Below, one piece after another: positions 13,440-26,056 of a DNA stretch of 64,000 nucleotides. The notes below the pieces were generated by a model that was not told the origin of the DNA, ran no database searches, and was given only the letters and a program-made list of their open reading frames with translations. The translations under genes and the position numbers were made by a program. The first letter of the stretch is position 1. Each line of letters opens with the position of its first letter. Source of the stretch: Cokeromyces recurvatus (Eukaryota; Mucoromycota; Mucoromycetes; Mucorales; Mucoraceae); the NCBI RefSeq assembly GCF_025118155.1, contig NW_026251394.1:62001-126000 (forward strand), read 5' to 3'.

Positions 13440-13790
13440 GTCAGAGGGTTCAGGGATTTGGGAGTGAAGCTAGATAGTCCATCTCAAATAGAATTGCACA
13501 TATAGAAGGCCAGCGTATGAGCCAGGCATCAATTGATTTTTTCACTTTCTTAGTATAAAATGTTGATGGTAATAGATTCAAGAGATAAGAGAGTGGATCT
13601 TCAATAGATTTGGGCATCTGAAGGCGGTTATGCATATGCAAACAAGAAAAACTATGTGAGCGTGTGAAGAGTTCATTTGGATGGAAGGGGCAGGCTTGGG
13701 GTTTACCAAGAGGTAACCAACCAAGTAGCTATCGCACGCAACGAAACCGTTCTCTTCTTGTCATTGGTATCGTAAGAATAGGGTCGACAA
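13440..13790 (-). mobile_element. Non-LTR retrotransposon remnant, 3' coding end, minus strand
   Basis: Translation of the minus strand gives a run homologous to the plus-strand remnant at 14.58-14.93 kb: GWLPLGKPQACPFHPNELFTRS..., then MHNRLQMPKSIEDPLSYLLNLLP, and AWLIRWPSICAILFEMDYL, interrupted by at least one stop upstream. From memory this resembles the C-terminal zinc-knuckle-like region downstream of reverse transcriptase in LINE-type elements of Mucorales. It is truncated, with no RT catalytic core present. The assignment to non-LTR elements is inference; the homology to the second copy is directly visible. Confidence 0.6.
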
Positions 13791-14071
13791 TCAGATTATT
13801 ACGGCAATTGGATAAAAGTTTCGAATATTTTTCTTGTAGTTTTGAGTGGTAGCTGTCAAGTAGGAATCGTCTTTGTTTTCCACTAAAATCCATATGAGAC
13901 GTAGTGTTAAGATTTTCATTGCAAAATGATATTCATAAAGGAGATTTGGATAGTTGCGGATTAAGATCATTACAGGTAAAAAAGTCTAAACATAAATCTT
14001 AATTTTATTTCTTATTCTTCTAAAAATTAATTTTGATTTGTCCAAAAAAATACTAACATTGTCTGAATTAG

Positions 14072-14075
<4 letters not shown>

Positions 14076-14143
<68 letters not shown>
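14076..14143 (+). repeat. 68-nt poly-A run
   Basis: Uninterrupted run of A between the two opposed retrotransposon remnants. It could be a LINE-type poly-A tail or a simple homopolymer of the kind common in this genome. Confidence 0.9.
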
Positions 14144-14145
<2 letters not shown>

Positions 14146-14191
14146 GTAGAGTAACGTCCTGAAATCTTGTCAAAACACATGCATAAGACGG

Positions 14192-14930
14192 ATGTTTGGT
14201 GGCTCTAGTCGATCATCAGTAAAGGTGATGCTTCATATGGTAAACCAACCATCAATGAAGGTTAGGGTGTCTGTTCTGCAGGCCCATTTCATTTTCCATG
14301 CTATTGATTTACCAGGTGATACCTTGCTCGTTAAATTACTTCCTGAGTTTCAGGCATCCGCTTTCAACACTCAATGGTATAAACTCATTCAAACACCATG
14401 CTGGAGACTCTGTGCCGCCAATTCCATTCCGTTAGACCAATACTCCTTTTGAAAACATCGTCAAGAATTTCTTGAAGAGAGTTTTCATTAGCTACGTGAC
14501 GGGGTACGTTCTGTTTTGCTTTCCACTTGCCGCCCCAATCTAATTATTGATCCGATACTCTGGTTACCCATGACACACAGTGAGCGTAGTCGAACTATTC
14601 GATGGCATCTTGGTTGGTTATCCGGAGGAATACCTAAAGCCTGCCCATTTTATCCTTATGTACACTTTTAGTCGGTCACATGCCACTGAATGTTTGCGCA
14701 TGCACACTCGTTTATTCTTGCCACGATCAATTGCAGATCCCCTTTCCTTTCTTTTAAATCATCTCCCTCAGCATAAGCACCGAAATTCTCAGGATGCTTC
14801 TGCTTGGTTCTATCGCTGGCCAGTTATATGTAATATTCTACAGGAAATGGATTATTTAATGCACGATAAACTACCCCATCCACTTCTTGATCCAGGCAGA
14901 AAATTACTCAACTGGTTGTCTCTTTAAACT
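14192..14930 (+). mobile_element. Non-LTR retrotransposon remnant, plus strand
   Basis: Two coding-like stretches in different frames: 14192-14452 (contains LQAHFIFHAIDLPGDTLLVKLLP, like the thumb/connection region after LINE reverse transcriptase) and 14580-14927 (GYPEEYLKPAHFI..., LPRSIADPLSFLLNHLP, AWFYRWPVICNILQEMDYL, ending DPGRKLLNWLSL). A second frame at 14600-14700 reads RWHLGWLSGGIPKACPFYP, so a frameshift near 14660-14680 divides the original ORF. It is 5'-truncated and inactive. The downstream 14.95-15.30 kb is noncoding and probably the element's 3' region or host sequence. Confidence 0.65.
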
Positions 14931-15306
14931 TGTTAGCAATATTCCCCTTTCTTTCTCACCTTCTCTTCTTACTTTCCTTTACCTTTTTACCTCTTGTCCC
15001 ATAAGAGGATTTTTAGATACTTTTTTTCACATAATTTGAACTGACCTGGGCAATCCAATATAATAAAGATATTGTGTGCCCAGAGGTCGCTTTATAAATT
15101 TTAATTTATAAAAATAATAAAAAAAAATGTTTAATCGTAATCTAGAAAATTCTGGAGTTACGGATGTCGTAGTTGTAGACTAAAATGTCGCAATTTTAAA
15201 AAGTAGCATGTAATTGATGAAGACTTAATGTTGTGCCTGGAAAAGAAATTCACTCTTATTCATCATAAAAATGAAACATTTTTTGCTTGGAAACAAAAAA
15301 AAAAGA

Positions 15307-15385
15307 TACACCTTTTGCCAAAATGATGTCGCAAGAAAAAAAATCAAAGCGCCACACTTTTCTATAAAAAAAAACAATGCTGTAT

Positions 15386-15425
<40 letters not shown>

Positions 15426-16917
15426 TCATTGGTTGATGAGTAGTTTATTAAATAGGATTACCCTTAAGCACTTTTTTCAAATGCGTTTACTAAGTGCACG
15501 GTAAAAACGCCTTGAAATGCTCGCACCTGCCTCAAATCAAACAACTCTGTAGAATATCTATAAAAATGTACTATTATTGCAAGCATTAACAAGAAACTAA
15601 AATTTCAAAGCAACGATTTATAGAACATTTTCATTTATTGTTTAAATAATATAGATGCAAAAAGATTGAAACTTCCTTTAGTTCTCAAAATAACTATTTA
15701 GTTATAATGATTAACAGGACTAACCACGAGAAGATAGAAGTTTATCTGATCTCCCCAAAAAAAAAAGTTACAACACTAAAAAAGATGTTATCGTCGACAC
15801 CCACTTTTACGTGATTGGCAAAAACGACTGTAATAGGTCATTTGAGCCGTGCAAAGGAGCGTTCTTGTCTATCGTTTCCAGTGCCGATGTCCCTATTGCA
15901 AAGTAACTTCAAGATCACATTACTAGGCTCAGACTACACTATCTGGCTACTCACGGGCGATAACGTTAACGATAATGCACTATGTAATAGACCTCGGCAC
16001 AGCAAAGAAAAAAAAAGAATTGCTGTTGTATGTATTTACATGTGAAATTATTTGATATATACAGACAGTCAACTGTGTATTTGACCACAATTAGTCAATT
16101 TTTTTTATGAACACAACAATCAACTATTCCTGTACATTGTATTAGGCTCATTATCTTTACTGAACATTTCTTAATGCGCTACAGAGAAAGGATCATAACA
16201 TATTATAGTCCATGTTTGCATTTTGTACTTATGCCATCTAACAGTTGGCGTTACTTGAGACGAATAAACTTCAATCACCTCAAGGTAAATACTCTATTTT
16301 GACATGACAGATGAAACGTGTTTTGACTGTTTCAAAAAAAAAATACTATTATACACAACTTGATATATTTGTTTATGACAAGAAATTTTATCTGCCAAAG
16401 TGCTCTTAAACGTCTCAAGTCTTTTGATCAGTGAACTAGATAAGTTCTCGTTTGCTTTTGTGAACAAGAGGCACTGGAAGATTTTGTTCCTTATCAACAA
16501 CAGATATGCTTATGCTTGTTCTGCAACTGAGAAAGTATTTTGCTTTTATTGTACAAAACCCAATACTATGATAAAAACACACACACATACACACACACAC
16601 ACATGAAGCACGTCTTCTTGCACGCTGTCAATTAGCACACCATAATAATTGACAATCGTCAACAGTGTACTTTTAGTTTTGCATTATTTCTACTTCAATT
16701 TGTTAATACGAACAAGAAGGTTATCTTCATTGTGCCTGAATGATTTGAATGGAGATTCAAATACATAGTAGAAGAAGATGAAATGAATCATATCACTATA
16801 AAGATCAATGGAGACAAGCAGCTTATTAATATTGTTGAAATTGTCGCTCCAGAACCAGTTAGAACACAAGTTGAGCGTGCAAAAAAAAAATGCGACATCA
16901 TTTTGGCAAAAGGTGTA
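15307..16917. mobile_element. 1.6 kb element with perfect 27-bp TIRs (TA target)
   Basis: Positions 15307-15333 (starting TACACCTTTTGCCAAAA) and 16891-16917 (ending TTTTGGCAAAAGGTGTA) are exact reverse complements over 27 bp. Both ends carry TA, consistent with a TA target duplication as in Tc1/mariner-type elements. The 1611-bp interior includes a 38-nt poly-T run (15387-15424), a CA microsatellite (about 16578-16604) and only short broken frames; no transposase is recognisable, so it looks non-autonomous or decayed. The same end motif recurs at 53040 and 55395. Confidence 0.8.
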
Positions 16918-19215
16918 CTTTTGTATTCTTTTAGTATTATAGAAAATGAGCAATAATCTTTTATTATGAGGCTGTAAAGGAAAACATTATTGACGATCCT
17001 TTGGAGAATGTCTTGATCAAAATCAACGATCCGAGACTAAGTTGAGGAATAACTAGACATACATAGATAGATAGTAAATGAAATATAAAGAAACTAGGGA
17101 GATTCCGTTTCAAATAGTACTAGAAATTGGAGGTATATTCTCACATTCCAATTGAGCTATTCTAGTCGGTCATAAGTTATCAGAGAAGAAAGAAGATATG
17201 CCCTCTAGGATAACTTAAATACGAATCACAATGCCCTTTATTCTTCATAGACTATTATTTATAAGCTGCTGCTGTTGTAGTTCAAGATGTCATTAACGAT
17301 TCCTTTTACTTATATTCTGAGTAAGAGCCTTTTATTTATGATTGTTATTCCTAATCAAAACTACTGCCGAAGGGTTGAAAGATATTAGTGCGTTTAGTCA
17401 AAAGATTAAAATAGCAGAACTCTTTATTATGGTTATTCCTTACTGAAAATTTTAATTAGTACAGACCAACTAACTAGCAGTGAATTGGGATTCAATTCTT
17501 TATACTAAATTCAAGATATAAAAAAATATTTAATAATGTATGCATATAGTATTTGAATCAAGTAAGAAAGAAACCAAATAGAGCCAATTATACTCAAATT
17601 TGTGACTATATATGCCTTATCTTATTTTATCTTTCTACGAATAATCCTTAAATATTATAATCTTAGGCGACCTCAAAGCTTGTACTCTATTCTATATTTC
17701 TTTGCATATCAAGAAGTAAAATTCTAAAATGGATATCTCTTACGTCATAGAATAACTCTTTTTTTTTTCTATTATGACTCGATATAAAAGAATCTAACAG
17801 ATCTATATAAATATATATAAAAGTGCAATGAGTATATTTATATGTCCACTTGAAGAAGTAGATACATGTCAAATCAAATAGTATCTCGACTTCTTTCACT
17901 CTTATTTTTTTTAATTATTATTTATTTATTTATTTATTTATATTCATTATTTGCATATTGGATATAAACATAGATTTATGAATTCACGCGTACATTTATA
18001 ATTTTATGCACATATATACATAAATATATAATAAATATTGCTATTCAGTCTAACATGGATGTAAATATTGATAACTTAAAGAAAAAAAAAGGGAAACAAT
18101 TATATATAGAAGTTTATAAACAACACTAACTACATACACATGTCTATAAAGATTGGAATTAATAGTATAAAACAGCAATAAATGTAATCGTAATGAAAGT
18201 TAAACTATATTCTGTTGTCGTAGATTTTAAAGGGAGAGAAAGAAATAAATAAGGGGAAAAAAGCAGTGGAGATGTCCCTGATTAGAAAAAAAAAAAAAGG
18301 AAAGAGGCATATAAAAAGCAAAAGAGAAGAAAAAAGACAAAATATATTATCAAAGCAGTTTTAAAAATGAATATTTTTCTTTACAATTCCTTTCTTTAAT
18401 CATATACAACGATAATTTATCTTTTAACTAGAAAACAAAAAAAAAAGAAGGTGAATGTGCTATTATTATGTATATAGAGTAATTTATATAGATGACATAC
18501 ATGACATAAATATACATAAAAAGAGAAAAAAAAACTTTATTTAAATGTGTTATATAACATAGAGTAGGTGATATAAAGTAGATTGCATATATTTCTCTTT
18601 TCTAGGTTGTATTCTTTATATACATTTATACTTTCCTTGTCTACTAGAAAGTCTATAAGGATTAAAAGGAGTATATAGAGTTTTTTTTCCTTTATACATG
18701 TATACAAAAAACGTGATTAAAAATGACGAATATGCAACTAAACAAGCAAAAAAAAAAAAAAAAAAAATAAGGAGTGACCAATTTGAAATAACTTTTTTAT
18801 TTTATAGGAGCAAAATAAATAAATATGTAATATATGCATGTATAAGCAGATAGAAGTAGATAGAATGAATACAAAACAGATACATGTAATATTTATAAAT
18901 ATATACTATGTATGTCTACAGCTATTTATATTATGAATATAAACAATTATAATTTACTCTACTTTGAAAAAAAAAAGTAATAATAAGAAAACAAGGTTCG
19001 TTTAGAATCGATCTCATGCAATAACTGGGCAGGCCTTTAACGCAATATAACTAAATATAGGCAACGGTCCCATCATCGATCGACACCAGTTTATAATTAC
19101 ATAAAAATAAAAAAAAGCCCTTAAAAAAAAACAAAAAAAAAAAAAAAAAAAGGAAAGAAAGAAAGACATACCTTTTCTCTCTCTCTCTCTCTCTCTTCTT
19201 TTTCTTCTTTATATA
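16918..19215. other. Long AT-rich noncoding stretch
   Basis: No gene recognised in 2.3 kb. The left end (16970-17045) has a short open stretch (AVKENIIDDPLENVLIKI) of unknown origin next to the TIR element. The rest is AT-rich and may be an extended upstream region of the zinc-finger gene at 19216; a CT dinucleotide tract lies at about 19174-19196 just before its ATG. Confidence 0.4.
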
Positions 19216-20730
19216 ATGAATTCTAATAGTACGAATAGTGCTTCAGCAAGTTACTGTCTTGAGTCTCTACCAAGACGATCTTCTTTTTATCCTTCTTCTC
19301 ATCATCAAAATGATAACGTTCTTTCACCTCCCCTTACACCTGCTGTTTCTCAACATCAGCCCTTTAATAATAAAAGAGATTCTACAGATTTAGCTGCTAC
19401 TTATAATTATTCTCGGCCAACTTATCCTTTAGATAATTATCATCATTGGATGAATAATCATTCTACTATGCAACAGCAACTCTATCATCATCGTCAACAG
19501 CAACAAATTCAGTATCATCATCATCATCATCATCTTGAACAGTCACTACGTAGTCAACAACAATCTACTTCACATGTGCCTAATTCTCCTATACCTCCAC
19601 CACTACCATCACAAAGACTTAATAATAATCTATTAACTACTACTACTAATAATAATATGAAAACGATAAATTCTATTACCATAACTGATAATAATAATAA
19701 TACTAATAATACAACCATCCATAATAGTCGTAAACAACCTACAAAACAGAATAAACACCTGTGTACATTTCCAAAGTGTTTATGGAGTTTTAAACGATTT
19801 GAACATCTTAAACGGCACATGCTTGTTCATACGGGTGAAAGACCTCATGTATGTCCACATCCAGGTTGTGGTAAACGCTTTAGTCGATCAGATAATTTCC
19901 ATGCTCATTTTAGGACTCATGAAAAGAAAGCGATGACAAGACAAGAGAAAAAGGTACAATCCACTACTCTTCCTCCTCCTCCTCCTCCTCCTCTAACAAG
20001 CATAAAGAAGGAGAATGAAGAAGAAAGAATGGAAAGGATGAACATAAAGCAAAAACAAACTACTACTAGTACTACTAGTAATAATAATTCTTCTCATTTT
20101 ATATCTGATAACTTGTACAATCATCCTTATCCTCTTTTGCCTACACCTCATCATAAACAACAATCAAATACTCACTTTGTCAATTATAATCCTAATTTAG
20201 TAGTTCAAAATTCTTCTTCATTTGCTTTACCTTCTGTACAAAAGAAAAGCTTGATTGAAATTGAAGAAACAAAGAAGCCTCATGCTTGTACTCATCCTGA
20301 TTGTGAAAGACGGTTTAGAAGATTAGAACACTTGAGAAGACATATGAGAATTCATACTCATGAGCAACCTTTCAAATGTAATTTCCCTGGTTGTTTCAAG
20401 GCCTTTAGTAGATCAGATAACTTGTCTCAACATCGTAAAACACATGAAAGACGTAATCATAATAATTCAAGATTATCAACCAACAAGTTAGTAGAAGAAT
20501 CATTCTTACACCAACAACAAAACCCTCATGTTGTAACTCATAGTAATGGAAATAATAACGTACATGATTCCTTTACATTGGCTGAATTTATTCGTGATAA
20601 TCAATATAATAATACCACTATTACTGCTACTACAGCAACAACAGCTAACACTAACAATACAAAACAACAGCACTCTTTATTGGCTTGGCAGCATCCAGGT
20701 GATACTTCAACAGAGAGTGTAGGATGTTAA
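19216..20730 (+). CDS. C2H2 zinc-finger transcription factor, four fingers in two pairs
   Basis: Single exon, 504 aa. The first pair of TFIIIA-type fingers lies at about residues 183-236 ([23 protein letters not shown] and [23 protein letters not shown]), the second at about 358-412 ([23 protein letters not shown] and [23 protein letters not shown]). The rest is low complexity: poly-Gln, poly-His, Asn/Thr-rich and a poly-Pro run. The RLEHLRRH and SRSDNLxxH helices resemble fingers of fungal stress and development regulators (the Msn2/4, Com2 and SteA C-terminal type), so DNA binding is likely; targets are unknown. The two similar pairs suggest an internal duplication. The 5' leader has a (CT)n tract. 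The low-complexity segments make the N-terminal boundary the least certain part. Confidence 0.9.
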   Translation: MNSNSTNSASASYCLESLPRRSSFYPSSHHQNDNVLSPPLTPAVSQHQPFNNKRDSTDLAATYNYSRPTYPLDNYHHWMNNHSTMQQQLYHHRQQQQIQYHHHHHHLEQSLRSQQQSTSHVPNSPIPPPLPSQRLNNNLLTTTTNNNMKTINSITITDNNNNTNNTTIHNSRKQPTKQNKHLCTFPKCLWSFKRFEHLKRHMLVHTGERPHVCPHPGCGKRFSRSDNFHAHFRTHEKKAMTRQEKKVQSTTLPPPPPPPLTSIKKENEEERMERMNIKQKQTTTSTTSNNNSSHFISDNLYNHPYPLLPTPHHKQQSNTHFVNYNPNLVVQNSSSFALPSVQKKSLIEIEETKKPHACTHPDCERRFRRLEHLRRHMRIHTHEQPFKCNFPGCFKAFSRSDNLSQHRKTHERRNHNNSRLSTNKLVEESFLHQQQNPHVVTHSNGNNNVHDSFTLAEFIRDNQYNNTTITATTATTANTNNTKQQHSLLAWQHPGDTSTESVGC

Positions 20731-21008
20731 TTTATTTTTTATAAAACAGACACAACACAAGGCCTTATCTTCTTCCTTCTCCCCTCTCTCTTTCTCTCTT
20801 TTTTTTTTTTTTTTTTTTTTTCTTTTTTTTTTATTTTTATTTTCTTCTTCTTCTTTCATGATGATAGTCCCAAATACAAATAATAAAATAAAATAAATAT
20901 AATAATAAAGAATCTATATACACGGTTTTTTTTTTATATATTTATATATATATATGTATATCTTGTATAGGAATATATTAAATACACTTTGAGTGTATAC
21001 AAGTAATG
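20731..21008. other. Convergent 3' spacer
   Basis: Pyrimidine-rich sequence with T24-type tracts (20800-20840), then AT repeats, between the zinc-finger gene (+) and SPT4 (-). No gene seen. Confidence 0.4.
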
Positions 21009-21584
21009 TTAATCCTTAACACTGCCATCCCTAGGTTTATAAGTTATGCCTCTTCGTTCTAATTCATCTTCCACATCTTCAGGTACTCGTCCATAAACAA
21101 CAATCGCATAAACTCCCTTTTCAAATTTATCTATTTACCAAATAAATAAATAAACTCCAAATCCTTTATCTTTCTCTCAACTTTTTATTTTTACCTATGC
21201 GTTGCCATCTTCCTACCCAACTACCTGTAGGCTCCATCAAAGCTATCACTCTATCCATAATGCATAAATACCTTTCTTTTTTTTTCCTTTTCTAGAATAA
21301 ATAAATGAACTATTTACCCTTCAAATTTTGAACTTGTACATTCACCAACTCGATCCATGCTTCCTCTCATTTGTAAAATCTCTTCACAATTTTCACATCC
21401 ATTAGCTCGAAATTGAGATGCATTCTATTAAATAGATGAATAAAAATTACTTAAACATTGAAAAAAAAAAATAAAAGAGAGAAATTTATAAACAAAAAAA
21501 AACCCCTCAAATAAATACCTTTATTAAAGAACATAGTAAACACGCACGTAGTTGCTTTTTATCAATAGGTAAGATTTGTGACAT
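21009..21584 (-). CDS. SPT4: Transcription elongation factor SPT4
   Basis: Four exons: 21584-21519, 21424-21318, 21250-21195, 21130-21009 (116 aa; the family is 100-120 aa). It partners with SPT5 (DSIF) to promote processive RNA polymerase II elongation in the nucleus. The zinc-binding cysteines are visible as LRACLLCSLIK and GCENCEEILQMRG. Further family blocks are ECTSSKFEGVIALMEP, GSWVGRWQRIDKFEKGVYA and VYGRVPEDVEDELERRGI. Each exon is short, which would hide this gene from a simple ORF scan. Confidence 0.96.
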
Positions 21585-22521
21585 GATTAGAAAGATTATG
21601 AAAATGTTACTATTATTATTTTTCTTTCTTGTTGCTTTGCTTTTGCTGTGTTTAAAGAAAAAAAAAAAAAAAGTGAAAGGAAATTAAGGAAAACGTCACA
21701 ATTTAGGTGACGCAAATAATAATACTAATAAAAAAGTTGAACTTTATTGGATTACCAATTTGCGCATTTATATTTTTTAAAATTGCCTGGATCAGTTCAA
21801 GAATGCATATAGAGAAAGAAAAAAAAAACCTTTATAGACGGAAAGGAAAAGGATAAAAAAGAGGAAGAAAGGGGAGTCTAAAGACAGAGTAGGCAGAACT
21901 AAAGCATCATGCTCTATCATGTCAACTTTATAGAGGAATCTTTGGATGGCAACCCAATGTATTTGCCAGTAAGCCTGCGTATAGAGTGACTTGGGCGGTT
22001 AAGAGAGAAGCCCGATTGAAAAGACACGAGATGGGGTCATCCTATACTACGCTAGTATTTGCTTGTCCAAATCATGTTTTTATTAATATCACCTACCATA
22101 TAAATAGCCTCTTGACATTTTTCCATATTGTTTTTTTCTTTGTACAATTCTTTTAGTAGTTTTTTTTTCTTCTTCAATAAACTATACAAAGTTTTCACCA
22201 ACATGTCTTTTATTATATTCTTTTTCTTCACCTTTGTGTACTTTTTAAAACACTCATAGGTCATTTGATCTTGATTATGTGAAGAGCACTAATTTGTAAA
22301 CAAGAAAAATATTCAAAATTTTCGTAAACATGCATTTGTAAACATAAAGTGCACTCTAATTATGGATGTTTATCGTCTTGCTATTTAAAATATGCGCTGT
22401 TAAGAATATGCTACAGTAAGCATGTTGACCATACCATAGAGTCAAGTATAAAATTTAAAAGGAAGAAAGCAATTGTTAAAACTATAAAAGAAATAATATA
22501 TATATATATATATATATATAT
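21585..22521. other. Intergenic, mostly noncoding
   Basis: SPT4 upstream region followed by AT-rich sequence. A less AT-rich stretch at 21880-22060 contains a short open segment (YHVNFIEESLDGNPMYLPVSL) that ends in a stop and may be a fragment of a mobile element; I could not identify it. Confidence 0.35.
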
Positions 22522-24115
22522 TTATTTGTGGTTCGAATCTCTATAATCAATGATAGAATCTCTTATCCAACTGAGACATTTACTTAATTTTGATGTAGAC
22601 TTTTTGGCTTTTTCAACTTCATTTAGAACGAGGCTGCGGAGCTGGGAGAGAGAGGCAAGAGTATTTCGAACAACGTCAAAGTCGTTCAAGTCATGAGGAA
22701 TAAAACAAGATCGAATTTTAATCATTCGGTATATAGTTAGTGCCTTTAAGTCCATTTTTAAAAATATCACAATTAAAACCTACAAGTAAACAAATTTTAG
22801 AGCATTGCTTCGTAATAAATGGAGACAAACATATAACGCTTACCATAAACTAGTATACCAAACACCACAGGAGAATCAATACCAATGTTTACCAAACGAT
22901 TCAATAAGATTTGCAGTTCAATTGATAATTTGAACCGATCATCGTTGGCACTACTGTTGGGACATTTCACCTCAATGACAAGGAAATCCATCTTTTGCTG
23001 TTTGATTGTGGTACTGTATTTTGTATCTGGCTTAATGAGGCTGCTTCCTTCCAACTTAGTTAAATTGCTAAGGTTAAAATGAAATAAGGCGATATTAGTT
23101 TTTTTTGTTAAAAAATTAGCTTCTACTATACAAACTCACCCAGCTTTACATAAATCACAGTTATAGCCGAAAATCACGTCTATAAAAGGATTGATTGATA
23201 GAGTTATATACATGGATTTATTTACAGCATTGAGATCGACCTTTCTAATGTATGCTTGAAGTCTACAATAGAATTTGTTTTAATAACTAAGTTATTTCAA
23301 AAAGCATATTTACTTACAAATTATATAAAATTTTGCAGCAAACTCTGAGGCTATCATTGCCCATGTGCTCCAAAACTATCGTCTCGGGCATGCTCATTTT
23401 CATTTGTCGCCAATTTCTATAGAAGTTTTCGTTAGTCATCCATTGCTTCATTTTAGTCATAATTTAAAGTTACATAATAAACATTATTGATCAACTCATG
23501 CTCCTTATTCGAGATTTGATAAAAGTATTCATTTAAATTAAAATCATTGAGAAGCTCCAAATAAACAGGGGGAAATGATGCGCCGCAGTTATATCCATAA
23601 TTGTCGTTACCATCAAATAGGAAGGTATGATTTATGGCCATTTCTCCTAATTTACATAAGGTAGAAATTGATGATGCAGACTAAGAGAATGCTTTCGGAA
23701 ACCAACTAAAATAGCACTAATGCCCAGGTCACCGATATTCCATTATCAAATATAAAATAGGTAAGATGCAGAAATGCGTTGTATTTTCTCACGTACCATA
23801 GGTTCTAAGTCATCAAGCTCTTCTTCTGATGTATCTGTATCAGGCTCATATGAAGATTGGAACTGGGAAGAGGTAGCTTCATTTTCAACTTCTGCTCTTA
23901 AGCGTTTGTTTGAAGCAATTGCAATGAAACGCTGTGTTTTTAGAGTTTCGATTTCTAAATGTCTTTTGGTTTTTCTCTGAATATATATATATATTAGGTA
24001 TATGGTGCGTTCTATTTGGTCTCTTCAACTAACTCGTTCGCATTTTAATTCAATATCACCGCTAATGTATTTGCATATTTCCAAAAGGCTTGTTGTGGGT
24101 GTACAACTCTATTAA
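22522..24115 (-). pseudogene. Decayed lineage-specific gene with E-x-K nuclease-like block
   Basis: Minus-strand coding pieces separated by good splice sites: a piece near 24115-24050 (TTSLLEICKYISGDIELK); 23973-about 23790 (IETLKTQRFIAIASNKRLRAEVE, acidic EEELDDLE); about 23651-23460 (MAINHTFLFDGNDNYGYNCG); about 23450-23320; 23262-23140; 23067-22846; and 22780-22522. Two frame breaks prevent a clean model: one near 23450 and one at an A5/T5 run near 22751-22755 where one base must be lost. The block KMDFLVIEVKCPNSS with FKLSIELQ after it resembles the E-x-K core of PD-(D/E)XK folds; this is pattern inference. I associate this ORF type with repeated gene families in Mucorales. No function should be assumed. 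Confidence 0.55.
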
Positions 24116-24248
24116 AATTAAAAAAAAAAAGGTACGCAAAAAGATTTAAAAAAGGCACAAATCGGTAATGTGAGCACGGTATTTTACAGTAGGATATAGA
24201 ATATATTATTTTATTTTAATAAAGGAAATATATAATACACGTATGAAT

Positions 24249-24643
24249 TTAATTATATTTAGAAGGAAATCTTTTACGTAACATAGCAATCATCTGACTA
24301 AACCACCAAATATTCAAACAAGTCGTTATAAAATTACCACCACCATAAACTATATAATCTATAATCATATAAGCTTGAATATATGCATGCATACATACAA
24401 ATGAATATGACTATCATATCACTATAATACTTACATCTTAACGGCACGTTATCTTTAACTGCATAAACATCACCTATATAATTATACATAAATACGGCTT
24501 TCCTTGTTACAAGTATATACACTTACACCACATCTTATACGACATAATAGTTCCAAATACAATACGTGCACCAAAGAATGTCAACAGAAGAATGATACCG
24601 TTGATTAATTGAATTCTAGAACCAGTCCAACGCAATTTGTCCT

Positions 24644-24696
<53 letters not shown>

Positions 24697-25055
24697 AATA
24701 AATAAATAACGTCTAGTAATATTATTTTCCATACATACCATAAACCAATGAAAATTAAGGAAGATTGTACTTAATTCATACATAAGAAAAATAGCTCCAT
24801 AGTAGTTTACAAAAGGTCGCTAACATAATAAATAAATTAATAATAATAATAAAAAAAGCTACATAATATTTATATATATATACATATAATAAACCTTACA
24901 AATGAAAATAAAAACACAGAAAGTGAAGCAATTCCATGGAATACCATACTTATGCCCTGATATTTATAGAAATAAATAGCTATAATTGTATCCCATAAAA
25001 AGTAACTATAAATAACATGGCATTATTATTAAGTAATATGAACCCCATTTTTTGT

Positions 25056-25088
<33 letters not shown>

Positions 25089-25511
25089 TTTTTTTTGGCT
25101 TTTACCCACAAGAGATTGAATAAATATCAGCTGCCCATCTAACATAACCAAACACTCGATCCTGATATAAAGTGTTATCAGAGAATATAAAGAAAGATCC
25201 TAATACAACAGCGATACAATGAACAGTAGATACAACATGGATATGCCAATTAGTTGCATTATACTATTATATATGTATATATAAAGGAACTTGAGTACAA
25301 ATTTGTTCTATAACGTCGTTTTTTTACATATACTTATTACGCCTTTAAAGAATTGAAATGTCTTTGGGAATAATAGAGGTGAAAATATGCGAGATATTTC
25401 ATAAATAATAGTAAATGCTAATGCTGATGTTAAAACAGTTTGCCAATGATATTTTAAAGTAGATAAAGATAATTGATCCAATACATTTCCCAATGTTGTT
25501 GATATATTCAT
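24249..25511 (-). CDS. TLC-domain (TRAM/LAG1/CLN8) multi-pass membrane protein
   Basis: Seven exons: 25511-25341, 25263-25106, 25005-24900, 24819-24739, 24641-24527, 24473-24435, 24373-24249 (264 aa). Phases agree at every junction, including a 39-nt exon. Six or more hydrophobic segments are visible. TLC-type features are the NWHIHVVSTVHCIAVV helix with its His, GYVRWAADIYSISCGYFLWDTI, the YKYQGISMVFHGIASLSVF helix, and the ELSTIFLNFHWFMDKL helix. This matches the TMEM56/TLCD4-type subgroup better than ceramide synthase (Lag1), because the Lag-motif His-Asp pair in its usual context and a homeobox-like region are absent. Likely located in ER or other endomembranes; the substrate is unknown. 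A 50-nt poly-T run (24646-24695) sits in the fourth intron. Confidence 0.88.
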
Positions 25512-26056
25512 ACTAAAATCAAGTTTTTTTTAAAAAAAAGGGAAGAATAATAATAAAAAAAAAAGAGGGGCTAGAAGAAAGAAAAAAAGGAAAAACCAGT
25601 AGCAGAAATTACAATGATGAGCTTTTTATAAGGTAAAATGTTACTTTAACTTCAGATTAATAAAAAAAAAAAAAAAAAAATGCGGGGGCCAATACAGAGA
25701 AATGATAATGACAGCGTATAGTAATCAGCAGTATCACGTAATGTAGGATCTGTATTATGATATCTACTTTTCTCATGTAATATTTTTTTTTGATTTTTGC
25801 CTTGTTTTATTATGCATGTAATACTTTATAATTCTTATTATTTACAAACAATGTTACTGCTTATCAATATTATAGTTAAGTAACACGAAATTTAACTTAA
25901 AGTTAATAACCAATGATCTGTCCTTTGACTCCTGCACTATTTAAAACATTTATAGCTCCTCTCTCTCTCTCTTTTTTTTTTTTATGCAATAGCAGCAACA
26001 ACTCCTTCTCTTTAGATTTAATAAGATAGGGTAGGGTATATAATAAAATAATATGA
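25512..26056. other. Intergenic, no gene seen
   Basis: Promoter side of the TLC gene and 3' side of the methyltransferase gene. Contains an A18-type run (25663-25680) and a (CT)n tract (about 25957-25972). Nothing recognised. Confidence 0.4.

Noticed and set aside
15815..16045. Transposase in the 1.6 kb TIR element
   Set aside because: The frames are short, broken by stops and show no DDE, HTH or zinc-finger motif that I can recognise.
22528..22545. Possible tRNA T-arm (GGTTCGAATC)
   Set aside because: No matching D-arm, anticodon stem or acceptor stem around it on either strand; the bases lie in the last exon of the decayed minus-strand gene.
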